In this document: piece by piece, positions 23,948 through 34,848 of the stretch
Numbering within the stretch: position 1 is the first letter of the stretch
How the letters are laid out: every line of letters starts with the position of its first letter
Assembly (NCBI RefSeq): GCF_902150065.1
Contig: NC_043987.1
Coordinates: 26,891,987 to 26,955,986, forward strand
Origin: Myripristis murdjan
Taxonomy: Eukaryota; Chordata; Actinopteri; Holocentriformes; Holocentridae
DNA length: 64,000 nucleotides
Reading direction: 5' to 3'
Notes under the pieces: model-generated
Told to the model about the DNA's origin: nothing
Seen by the model: only the letters and a program-made list of their open reading frames with translations
Database searches by the model: none
Made by a program: the position numbers and the translations under genes

Positions 23948-25456
23948 TGTTTTTGTGAATGTGGTGAAGAGGGACAAGAGCTGTTGTAGTGTCTGTGTTC
24001 AGAAAATTAAATGGACAAATCTTTTTTATACATTTTCTTTATTTAAACACAATCTTGAACTCCCTGGGTCTATCTACACACCCACACACACACACACACA
24101 CACTCATGCTACACCAGGTTATGGTAATACTTTTAGTATTAAAGAATTTACATTGTTTGAAGTAACAGTTTTCCCCAGTAAACCCAGTTTACATGGATTT
24201 AGTTAGTGCAGCGAGTTTACTCAGAAACATGGGGCACAATGAGATCCAGACATCTGAATTTCAAAATAAAAGCGTCATTAGACTCTGGGGAACACAGAGT
24301 TGTAGTTGCTCCAGAGGTCGGCTCGTGCCGCAACAACCCAAACAACACTGCTGCTGCAGCCAGGCAACTTCCTGTTTGGCTCTCTTGACATTTGGCAACG
24401 GGCCTGCAGACATTTAAAAAAACAAAATGACATCAGACTGTGTAAAAGTGTAACTGCATCATTTTTATATCAGTTATGGCTTTACTGATTACAGTAATCC
24501 AAGGCATTAACAGCTGCTTTTGATAAATTGCTTATTTTTCTCATTCATATCTGATAATTAGTGTGGCGCAGATGAAGTTCTCCTCAGAGCCTGTATATTA
24601 GGTTTCTCTTCCATGGGAACTGCAACAGATACTGCCACTAATTAGATATGTGTATATTAATGTACCATAGAAAATATACGCTATCATGCAAATACAATGA
24701 ATGAGAGATAATGAAATCCTCAAGGCCACTTTATCACCAGTGAGATTTCTAAGTGGCCCTTGGAAGCACTTCAGTGTGAAATTTTCTTGACAGCCTTGAT
24801 TATCTCTGCATTATTCAGTCATTTCGTCCCCAAATTACAGGTTCAAGCTCTTGCATAGACCATCTATAAAGCTGGGGATGGAAGGAGAATTATCTGTAAA
24901 TATTTAATTTTTGAGATTTTGAAATATTTTAGTTTTTTTGATAACATACTGAAACCAACACTTGATGGATATAAATGTTTGATCAGTGTCTGGTGCAGTG
25001 GTCAAGAGTTGTCTGTAATAATAATCTTCATATATTTTAGTTTTTCATAATTCTTTCAGCTCAAGCGAACAAGCTCTGCTTTTTCATTTTAGCATAAAGA
25101 GTAATAAATGCAAATGCTGAATGGAAAAATAGCAACTAAAAGCCAATTGTATCCATTGGTATTTGATCTGCTGGCTGTTTAAATGAGTTATTTGTGTCAG
25201 CGTCCTGGCCATTTTTCATGTCCTGTATTTGGATCTTTGTCTGAATCTGCAATAGAAAAAAAAATGCATTCTCTCTCTGGTACCTGTTGCATTCCCACTT
25301 TTCATGTTAAGCTCTGGACAAAGCATTGTGGATACTGCAGCAGCACAGTTAAAAGCAAAAAAAAAAAAAACCCTCTGAAACCCCCGTCAACATGCTGCTA
25401 TAAAAGTTTGTCATCGATTTAGAGTTTTCAGAGGCAGCTCCAGCTCCAGCTGTGCA
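23948..25456. other. Spacer between the two convergent Harbinger-derived genes
   Basis: About 1.5 kb of AT-rich non-coding sequence that must contain both 3' UTRs. ATTAAA is present near 24006. A (CA)n microsatellite lies at 24076–24103. I find no coding exon. Confidence 0.5.
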
Positions 25457-26452
25457 TCAGTGCCCGTCCTTGACCAGCTGTGCGCTGTTCCTCTGCGCCA
25501 GGCTGGAGATGGCCTGGGCCAGGTTGTTGATGGCTTCTATCTTCCTCTCCTCCAGGGCTTTCTGCTGGGCCCACATGTTCATCTTCCTCTCCTGCAGCTC
25601 CATGTACAGCTGCAGGACGTCCTGCGGGGGGCGGGAGGGGCAGGAGGGCGCGGCGGTCAGGGGAGGCGTGGGCAGGATGGGGGTGAACCTCTTGCTGGCG
25701 ATGGCCTTGCCCAGTTTGGTGCCGCTGAGCTTGGCCCGGCGCTGCGCCTCGATCTCCTCCCGGCTCTTTCCCAGCACGTCGTGCATGGCTTTGAAGAACT
25801 CCCAGTGCACGCTGCCCGGGCCCAGCCGCCTGGCCCGCTCCGCGTTCTTCCGGTACGTGGCCAGCATGTTCCTCCACTTCAGGTCGCACTCGTAGGCCTT
25901 GACGTGGACGTCGCCGACCCCCGACTCCCCCTGCTTGGCGTTCACCTTTTCCGCCACCATCTCCCAAAGTTTCTTCTTCTTGCACACCGGCTGGTCAAAA
26001 GCCTGGTCCATCTCCAGGCGGGTGTTGACGAGGTGCCATGTGGCCTGCAGGGTCCACACAAACTCTGCAGAGGGGGAAACAGGTGCATCACGGGGATGGG
26101 ACTGATTTATTTATTTAACAACAAAATGAGGCAGTTTTTATTTTTGTGCAGAATGAAATTGATATTTGTGGTGTTGTAACATTACACGCAGCCTTAGTAT
26201 TAGTATTCATATGAGTGACAGTAATTATTTTATTCATTTATTTATTTATTTTTTGACCTGTCATGAATGCAGCCAGGCGCTGATAATGAACTCATCAGGC
26301 TCTCCTCGCATCGCCACGGCCGGCTGCAACCTGTTAACTTCAGCCTGGACGCACTAACCTGCTTTTGTCTTGTCGGCATCCAGGTTGGACACCACCGTTT
26401 CATTGTCCTCCACTTCCACGTTTTCTGTCACGATAGTCTCGATCACTTCCAT
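25457..26452 (-). CDS. Myb/SANT-like (trihelix) protein derived from a Harbinger element's DNA-binding partner
   Basis: Two exons on the minus strand, 26452–26359 and 26064–25457, joined through a GTTAGT donor and CTGCAG acceptor, give 233 residues. An upstream in-frame ATG at 26563 would add 37 residues. I prefer 26452 because it starts the acidic block MEVIETIVTENVEVEDNE. A Myb/SANT-like fold follows with the usual spaced Trp residues (EFVWTLQATWHLV, KKLWEMVAEKVNA, DLKWRNMLATYRK, VHWEFFKAMHDVLG). A basic linker and Pro-rich stretch come next. The C-terminal coiled coil (LQLYMELQERKMNMWAQQKA) resembles NAIF1 and MSANTD proteins. In Harbinger transposons such a protein carries the transposase to the nucleus and to the element's ends. 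With the HARBI1-like gene 1.5 kb away, the pair was probably domesticated together. The 5' end shares a promoter region with armc5. Confidence 0.82.
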
Positions 26453-26594
26453 GCTTTTTAACCCGCGGCGGTCCCGGTGGAAGCTGTTTGTTTTTATTAC
26501 TGCTGGATCTATCGTGGAGTTTAACAACCTCTCTGCGGGCACCGATGGATTTTTCCGCATCAAGTAAAACGATGATTATAACAACTTCCCTCGG

Positions 26595-26800
26595 TGTCTC
26601 GGGAGTTGTAGTCCATTTCGGTCATTACGCATGCACGTTTACATGTTTTTAAAGCGCCGCTTGAACTACAATCCCTAAACGCTACGATTTACCACAAGCG
26701 AGTTGACATTTTTCACTCTCACGGGGCTTGTAGTTCTTTAAGCGGCGTTTTTACACCGCGAGAACGGAGCGGCGGCGCAAATTAAACTACAAATCCCACG
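26595..26800. promoter_or_regulatory. Array of four ACTACAA-type (ZNF143/THAP11-like) elements in a shared promoter
   Basis: Four matches to the vertebrate ACTACAATTCCC class of promoter element, bound by ZNF143 and THAP11, occur at 26601–26614 (minus: GACTACAACTCCC), 26665–26675 (plus: ACTACAATCCC), 26723–26735 (minus: AACTACAAGCCCC) and 26785–26798 (plus: AACTACAAATCCCA). Their centres are about 60 bp apart and their orientation alternates. The array lies between the divergent Myb/SANT-like gene (−) and armc5 (+). An AAGATGGCG, a YY1-like core, follows at about 26874. Factor identity is inferred from the motif alone. Confidence 0.65.
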
Positions 26801-27420
26801 TCAAACGCAGTGGCCCCGCCCCTCCACACCCTGCTCCGTCCCCCGACCGCCTCCCTGTTTTGTTGCTTGGCTAAAGATGGCGTTAACGGCTAACCAAGGC
26901 GATTGCTTTTCATTTCACAAAACCCATTCGGCCACTGGTATCAAGTCATTGATGAAATAGAGCTTTAATTCTTCCTTCGAAGTGCAAAAATGTGTTAATT
27001 GAGCAAATGCGCCTCCATTATGTAGAATAGCGCCTGTTCGGCCTTCTCACTATGTAGGCCTGTTTTTTTTTTTAGGGAGTGGACCGAAGCAGTTGGAACT
27101 CCATCTCCCATCAGCACTAGCGCGTGTAGCGTCAGGTGGTACACATTTCCTTTTTCGTGCTGGTATCTGTAGTTTCCTGACCAGTAATTTAAGTTTGTGG
27201 AAACTTTGGAAGCAGAAATGCAAGTGCAATCTGTAAGAGTACATTTGAGCCACATGTTGAATACTTGACTATTAAGTAAATGAGCATTACTGTTATTATT
27301 ATGACTTTTTCTGTGCTTGATTGTAGGCCTGCTGTTTTGTTTCATGGTGTCTGTATCTGTCCACAGTGACGAGAGGAAAACTGAGCTAAGAGAAGCTGGG
27401 GTCTGCCAGGCAGAGAGAGC

Positions 27421-30400
27421 ATGGCGGCAGCACCTGTGCAAGGTAACTGGAAGCAGGCTCGGGGTTCGACCCCCTCCAGAGAGGGACCGCCATCGTCATC
27501 ACCAGAGTCATCGCTGACCTGGTGCCTGTCTCACCTCTCCAAACCCGGCTTGGCGGCTGAGGACCGGGGCAACGGCCATGCAGAGTCAGGTGGCGGCAGA
27601 GAAACGGACAAGAGGTCCAGAGCTGCTCAGTGGCGGGCTCTGGTCGCCATCCGGACGCAGCACATCAAGGGCGGCAGCGCCGGCATCGCCCGGTTCAGAG
27701 CTCAGGGGGGCCTCAAGCCCCTCCTGGACCTGCTGAAGCACCCCGAGTGCTCCCGCAAGATCCTGGACCTCGCTCTGAGCATCCTGGCCAACTGCTGCAC
27801 CGAGCTGGAGACACGAAACGAGGTGAGTGTGAAGGAAGTGAAGTGAAGTGAGGTGGTGGAAGCTGCATTCCTAAATAAAAATCAAATCAAATATTTTACA
27901 CTTTAAATTTCTTCCATTGTAGGTTCGCAAGCTTGATGGAATAACTATTGTAGGTAAGTGAAAGCACAAATGGTTGTTCTCTTGATGAGCATAAATAATA
28001 AATGTTGATATTTTCAGGGCAATATAAAAATAAACGTAAGCAAATATACTATAAAATAGAGATTAATAACATGGTAAATAAAATTGTATCGTATATTCTA
28101 ATGATAGATATTGCAGTTTGTAAGTGATTCCCAATTTTACTGGTAAATTACATTTTCTCTGAAAAAATGATTTAAAAAAAATATGATGCAATGTTTACAG
28201 GGGTCTGTTTTATTATTGTAAATTACCTCTGCAGAATACCATTTGTACCATTTGCGATTTGGATTTTGCACGGGGTCATTCTTAGAATTTCGACAATGTA
28301 TTTCAATCAAAGTGTCCGGCCCTCCTGTGTAAGCCGCTGCTCTCTGCTGGCACACAATCCTCCTAATGTTTCTTGCCTTCCTCAGTGGACATCCTGAGGA
28401 GAAACGTTGCCTTGGAGACGGTCCAAAACAGAGCCGCCAGGGCTTTGGGAAACTTGGCCATGGATCCAGAAAATTCAGCCCTCATCCACTCCGCCGGTCC
28501 GTCTGACAAGATCAATGTCAATATGTCTCCCTGCATCATTTTCATCCGGCTGTCATAGATAAGATACTGCTTTAGTGCTACTCGAAGGGATATTGGGTTG
28601 TTGGATATTATAGGATAGGAAAGATAAGATTGAGAATGTCATAGAGTCCCTGTTGTCTATGGAGAAGGGCTCTTTATTATTAGACTTACAGGTGTTTGCA
28701 GGTAAATATTTACAGTCCAGTGCAAGAGCATGAATTCAGGATGTGTATCTTGAATATTCACATTTTCAGATTTATAGAACAGATGTGCAAATAGTCCATG
28801 TTAGCTGTTCAGATCACCAGATTTACAGATGGAGGGAACATGCATGTGTGCAGACATCGTGTTTTTGGAGATATCTTACTGTTTTCTCTGATTGATTATT
28901 CACCTTTCTCTCTTTTTCTCCATACAGGTGGTGTTCCCCTTCTCCTCCTCTGTGTGTCTCTTTCCTCCGCTGCGTCCTCCCCGACCGCCGCTCCGACCAA
29001 AGCCCCCTGTCCTAAACTGGAGTGCGCCCAGTCAGCTGCCCGGACCCTCCTCTACCTCTCTGATACGCCCTCTAACCGCCTGTCACTGCTCACCCAAGGG
29101 ACGCTATCCTCCCTCGCCCCTCTCATCGCTCCAGAATACCCCCAGGGGCTGAGGCGGGCGGCCCTCAGGACCCTGCACGAGCTCACCCGGGGCTGCAGCG
29201 TCGAATGCGCCAGAGAGGTGTCGCGCTCGGGGGTCCTCGCTCAGCTTGGCGCCATGGCGACGGGCGAGTCCGGCAAACCTTTCGAGGAGCTGGCCCTGAA
29301 AACCCTGGCGAACATGTGCTCCCAAGGCTGCCTGCGCCCCCTCGTGGGGTCGCTGGGCGTCATTCAGAAGTTTACAGAGGAGGTTAAAAGGGACCCTCTC
29401 AAGTCCGGAGTGTTCCTCAAGGCGCTCTGCTTGTGTTGCAAGGAGGCGGTGAACCGGGCTAAGGTGAAGGAGAGTGGCGGGCTGGAGGTGCTAACCGGCT
29501 TCCTGGCTGCCCATCAGAGTCACCCCCTTTCCCGCCTCACCATCCTGGCCTGTGTCGACTTTGTTTACGACGAATCTGCCATGGAGCAGTTGCAAGAATT
29601 AGGGCTGGTCCCTCTGCTTGTCGCCCGACTGGTCGAGTTCACCAAAGGGGAGGAGCCGTCCGCCGAGAAGACGGACGTCAGCTTCATCTCCAGCATGTCT
29701 CCCACCGAGCTGCTGCCCTCGTCCTGTTTTGATTCCTTCGACTTCCCTCCTCCTGAAGGCCACAGGAAGGAGGAGGCCGGCAGAGAGCAAAGCCTCGGTT
29801 CATCCAGCTTTCAGAGTCTCAGGTACGCAAAACGAAGCAGAGAGCACCGCAAAACCTTCACAAGTCATTTAGTCTTCATATTCGGTCTTAATTCTTGTTT
29901 AATCTTCCAGTGGGATGAGGTAATCTCACTTGTTTACAGTGCTAATCAGCATGTTTCTAGAATTTTTTTTTTTTTGATCAAATCAACAGTCCATTAGTAC
30001 CAGTTTTCTTCATCATACTTCTTATGGGCTGATCTGCTTTATTCTGCCTTGTGTCAGCATATTTTTACTAGTGATGGGGAAAAAACTCACTTAAGTATCA
30101 TGATTTTTTTTTTAATGATTTTTTTTTTAATTTCTAAATTGATATGATTCAAAAACAAAAATAACAAATTGTAATATTGAATCGCAATACAAATTGAATT
30201 GGCACCCAAGTATCATGATAGTATGGACTCATAATAAGATAAGCATGCCGTCCTGACCTTAATTTATACATATTCCTAATAAAATTTCAGAATCAAGTAA
30301 AACTACATCATAAATTAGTGGGATTATCTCATCCCATTGGCAGACAGAATAAGATTTTAACCCTGAATATCAGACTAAATGACTTGTTAAAATGTCGATT

Positions 30401-33400
30401 TCTTGCAGAGTAATGATTTGGGTTTTCAACTGTTCTCTGATCTAAATCTACATGTGTATTTTTGTTGCTTCCTCTCCAGGTCTTGGCTGGTGTCTGAGGG
30501 TCTGATCTCCTCTGAGGGGGATCTGCTGGATTCATCCGGCGGAGTGGAGGGGGACTGGGCCAGCCTTCAGATCACACCCTCTTCATCCCCTCAAACTCCC
30601 CTCCCAAACCCCGATTCCTCTCTCAAAAGCCCCTCCTCTTTGCATCCTGTCACCCCCTCTGCTTCCAAATCAGTAGCTCCGCATGCCCCCGTGTCCTCCT
30701 CAGCCCTGCACCAACTATCATCGCCATCGAAAAACGCTGATCCGCCTCCTTCCTCTGCTCAGCCATCCTGTGCGCTCACGCCTCCGGTTCAGCTCAGCTC
30801 TCCCTCAGGACTTTCCTCTCCCACGAAAACACCTCAAACTCCCGTCTCCCCGTCAAAATTCTCCTCCCCTCAAAGGAAAAGGCCACGGGTTCATTCATCA
30901 ACACGCTTGGCGAAGGTCACTCTTGACACGCCTCCCTCTGCGCCCCGAGTGATGGCGTACCACCACCCGTACCACCCCGAACCCTGGACGCCCGAGTCTC
31001 CCATCCTGCTGCTGCTGTCCCGCTTCTCCCACGCCACCGACCCGAGTGCCGCCCTGGTCAACTCGGGCATCATCTCCGGCCTGCTCTTCTACCTCACCCA
31101 GCACCAAGACCCCAGCAGCAGGTGCTTCCGCCTGCTGTGCCGACTGAGCTGCAACCCAAACTGTTTGCAGGCGCTGGTCCGAACCGGCTCGGTGGCGCTG
31201 ATTCGGCACCATCTCTGCCAGGGGAAGAGCGGGTTGGAGAGGGAGGAGAGGCAGATGGACCGAGTCAAAGCCAAAGTTAACCAGCTGGGTAAGATGCCAC
31301 AAGAAGCCGTGCTATACTGTGATTTCAGAGCAGCAACAAGGTGCTGTTTGATGTAAAATCCTTTTAGCAGTTTAAAAATCACTGTAACATGTAGCTTCGG
31401 GGGACTAAACTGCTGGTATTGCACCATTGAATTTTTTAAAAGAGAATGCTGATGTTAAATGATTCTTGTTTATAATTGATAAATGATGATTAAATGTTAG
31501 AGTTATATAATGCAATATATTTCTTCAATACCAGCTTAACACAGTGGTTGTTAAACAGCACATCAGCATCAGTATGACAGTTACATTGAACAGTGGTCGA
31601 AATTCATTGAAACCGTCTGTTTGTTACATAATTGTTTACAATGTCTGGTCCATTTCTGCAGGCCTCGCTCTCCTCAGTAATCTGCGTGTGCAGAGTGAGT
31701 CCGGCTTTGGCTCGGGGGTTTTGGCCCATGTGATGCTGTCTGGCTCCGAGTCAGACAAGATGAACTGTGCACTTTCTCTGCCTCTAATAAACAGGTGAGC
31801 AGCAGGGTTACCTCAGTGGGGAGGACTGGACAAGGAAGATGCATAGACGTGTGCTTTGTGATAAAGTGCATGCCCTTGGATGCGATGTAGGGCGTGTGCA
31901 CGGTTAAATATGATCTGTAAGGCTTCAGTTTTAGAGGTCATAAAAATTTCTTAGCAGCTACAGTGTTTTCTTTCATTTTAACATCCATTTCAATTGTAAA
32001 ATTGGTCTCTTGTTTCTTTTGCCATTAAATAGCTCTTAGAAATTAGATTAGATTTAACTTAATGAAACTTGTAGACACCTTGCAATTAGGTGGACAGTTT
32101 ACAAGGTTAATTACTTGTTGAGATAAGCACTGGCCTGAGGATTTGGAATAATCACATTATATAATGTTTGACAAAATCGCTTTTCCTCTCACAGTAACAA
32201 AGCCCTTTTGAAGAAACTTCTTTTGGACAACGGTGGACTGCTCTTGGCCCTGCAGCCTCTGGGCTGCAGCGAAGACGACACTGAGGAAGACCACACTTTT
32301 GAATGTGGAAGGCTGCTCTCTGATTGGTTAAATTCACCTCATTTAGGCCTGACCTCCCAGCTCCACTCTCTGTACTTTTCTCTCCTGATTGGATGCCTGT
32401 CGAGCCTGGTGGGCGGCATCAAATTGGAGCTTGACAAAAAACACCTCAGCCCAGTTAAAAAACAGTCTGTCATTGAAACTGGTGGTTTGCCTCCTCCCTT
32501 GAAAAAGCCTCGGCTGGCTGACACTTGTCCTTACCGTGACTCGAACTTTGACCTCCTGTTCTTGCTGGACGACGGGACACAGGTATCAGCCAACAGGGAA
32601 GCCGTGGCGGGGGTGGAAGGGACGGACTGGGTCGGTTCTGAATACTTCAGGGCTTTGTTGAGGGGCGGGTTTGACGAAGCCCAGGGCAGCGCAGGAGGAG
32701 CCATCCCCATCAAGGACGTCAGCAGAGGAATGCTGCTACCGGTGCTGCATTACCTGCATGGCTGTCGCCTCACAAACGACACAGAAACCTCAGAGGACCA
32801 GTTTGGAAACAATGGGGCAGCCACAGGGGGACATTGTCAGCTTTTGGGATCTTTGGCCCATGAAGGACTGGGCATCTGCCAGGGGGAGACAGAGGACGAC
32901 TTCATGGAGGAGCTGGCTTTCGAGAAAACGCCTCTGGGTGAGATGATGACGGGAGCGTGCCGGTTCCTGGTGACCGAGCTGCAGAGAGAGGTGGAGGATC
33001 TCTGCGTGTCTCTTCTGTCCTGCTCTGGCAGGGCTGCGAGCCGAGGTGCGTCGGCTCCCACAGGGGACGATGCAGGAAGGTCTGAATGTAAAATGGAGGA
33101 AGAATGCCAGGAGGTGGAGTCGGCTGATGAGAGCCTGGCTAGCCAAACATCTGAGTTAGAGCTGAGTGGTCTTGAGACAGAATTTTTACCAGGACAGGTG
33201 GAGAAACCAAACAATCCCGTATCTAGCTCCCCACACCGGGCAGACAGTAAACAGCCCACCGGATCTGGACCAGTCCGAAAGGCCAGCAGGGCGTTCAGCA
33301 CAGCTTCAGACTGTAAGACGATCTCATGCGTAACTCCGATTCCCAAATCAAGCTGTGCGTCAAACTCAGACAAATCGTTGCATCCAGCAGAGGTGAAGTT

Positions 33401-33704
33401 AAGACCAAAGAACTTGCTGACGAGCTCGGCCGCTCAGGACTCCTCCTCCTCCTCGAAAGCCGGTGCTGGAGGTTGGGCCCTGGCTGCTCTGCTCCCACAG
33501 GTGTACTGGTTCTCCCAGCGCTACAGCTACCCTGCACTGGGCAGGGCTTGCCTGTCTGTCCTGCTGGGCTGTCAGGACTCCCCCGGGCTCTTCCCCTCCT
33601 CCTCCTCCGCTGGGGATTGCCTTTGCAGGCTGGCCAGAGAGGCTGACTGCACCGAGACTCTGAAACGGGATCTGCTGAGTCTGGTCACGTTAGCTCTGAG
33701 CTGA
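27421..33704 (+). CDS. armc5: Armadillo repeat-containing protein 5 (BTB/ARM adaptor)
   Basis: ARMC5 is a BTB-domain substrate adaptor. With CUL3 it is known to promote turnover of RNA polymerase II subunit RPB1, and human loss causes adrenal hyperplasia. Exons: 27421–27822, 27923–27953, 28386–28496, 28928–29822, 30480–31288, 31662–31794 and 32195–33704 (TGA). They give about 1,296 residues with all phases consistent, longer than the human protein (about 935). Armadillo repeats start with ALVAIRTQHIKGG near residue 73, continue through GLKPLLDLLKHPECSRKILD, NRAARALGNLAMDPEN and ARTLLYLSDTPSNRL, and resume after an exon-5 insert rich in Ser and Pro. The BTB domain is in the last exon (FDLLFLLDDGTQVSANREAV, SEYFRALLRGGF, IPIKDVSRGMLLPVLHYLHG), about residues 909–1000. 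An acidic Ser-rich stretch precedes the C-terminal VYWFSQRYSYPALGRACLSV. The ATG follows a spliced 5' UTR (acceptor at about 27366). Confidence 0.94.
28610..28800. repeat. Weak retroelement-like repeat fragment in armc5 intron 3
   Basis: ATAGGAAAGATAAGATTGAG and GCAGGTAAATATTTACAGTCCAGTGCAA-like text recall fish dispersed repeats. The match is by memory only. Confidence 0.25.
29859..30397. mobile_element. MITE with ~70 bp inverted ends, itself hit by another repeat
   Basis: The left end (ACAAGTCATTTAGTCTTCAT…CCAGTGGGATGAGGTAATCTC, from about 29859) is inverted at the right end (GATTATCTCATCCCATTGG…AGACTAAATGACTTGT, to about 30397). Between about 30066 and 30235 it contains a different repeat, an inverted relative of the 1740/22595 family (AAGTATCATGATAGTATGGA). 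It lies in armc5 intron 4. Related copies are at 45618–45945 and 55652–56034. Confidence 0.65.
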
Positions 33705-34331
33705 ACGAGGACTGAAATGCTGTTCAGGTGTGACTGGTGACATGAAGTCACACGATGTGAGAGTTGACTTGAGGGCTCATTATAATGCACCGGGAAAGTT
33801 ACCATTATGATAATCCATCATGAGTTTATCTGAATAGTACAAATGCTGGTTTTGACAGCATGATGCCTGAGGACATGCTGTATGTCTTATTTCAAATTAT
33901 TTGTTTACAGAATTGACTGATCTTTGATTTTTATTTTCATAATTTGGAGGCAAATTTATTTTCAGTCTAGCTTTGATGTAAATTGATATACTGTAGCATA
34001 GTTTCCCTGTCCCAGCATGACATAATGTAACAAATTGTATTATAATTTACTGTTGCTCCATTAATTTCTAATGACATTTGTATTTGTATGTTTCATATAT
34101 ATCTATATCTGCAGATATAGATATATATATATATTTTTCATTTAGGGAAAAATTGAGTGAATGTCAGCACATTTGTTAAGTGTCATTTAGCTGGAAATAC
34201 TGGAATTATCAGGGTTGGTCTAGGTGCCATTTGTTTATTCTGTACATAGAGATGAAGAGTAGCAGAGATTGCGATAGCACATAAATATATAAACATAGAT
34301 TTCACCTGTTCCATGTAAAATCATGGCTCTG

Positions 34332-34337
34332 AATAAA
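34332..34337 (+). terminator. Candidate poly(A) signal of armc5
   Basis: A canonical AATAAA lies about 630 bases after the armc5 stop and 364 bases before the cox6a poly(A) signal on the other strand, so the two genes end tail to tail. Confidence 0.6.
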
Positions 34338-34700
34338 TACCTTGGAACACCACTTTGTGTTGTCTGTCGTTTGAGCTCAGGCCTTCTGTGGTATAAAGAT
34401 CAGAGGAATGTTTTTTTTTTTTTTTTTTTTTTTTTTTTGCAGCAGCAGCAGTGAGTGGACCCCCCTCATATTTAAGTTTAGTAGAGAATAATATCCATCT
34501 ATGTATTTTTAAGCCGTAAAACCTTTAGTGTGTGAATGTGAAACATTACCCTGAATGTACTATTATAATCATACTATTGTCTAAAAAGTGGTTCACACCG
34601 CACCTTGAAATGCCTTAGAATGCACATAGCCAACAGTACAGGTGATGAGATGGCAAGAATAAAAACAAAATGCCACTGGTAATGCCGGAGAAAGTATGGT
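34338..34700. other. Short spacer between the armc5 and cox6a 3' ends
   Basis: It contains a poly(T) run at about 34410–34438 followed by a short GCA repeat. I see no gene. Confidence 0.5.
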
Positions 34701-34706
34701 TTTATT
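34701..34706 (-). terminator. Candidate poly(A) signal of cox6a
   Basis: AATAAA on the minus strand, about 140 bases after the cox6a stop codon. Confidence 0.65.
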
Positions 34707-34848
34707 CTGTCTGGCAGCATCACGTGACGTCGGTGCTGCTTGGCCCCTGGGTCAGAATAATTAAGCCAGGTTTACATTACAGATTGGGGTTTTTTTTAAA
34801 GTACATTGCAGTCATTGTTGGCGGGGAACGTCTCAGAAAGCCGTTCCA

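Noticed and set aside
25460-26179. 239-residue plus-strand ORF opposite the Myb/SANT-like gene
   Set aside because: The low-complexity Leu/Gly/Gln-rich text is the complement of a GC-rich coding exon. The minus strand has the recognisable fold and splice sites.
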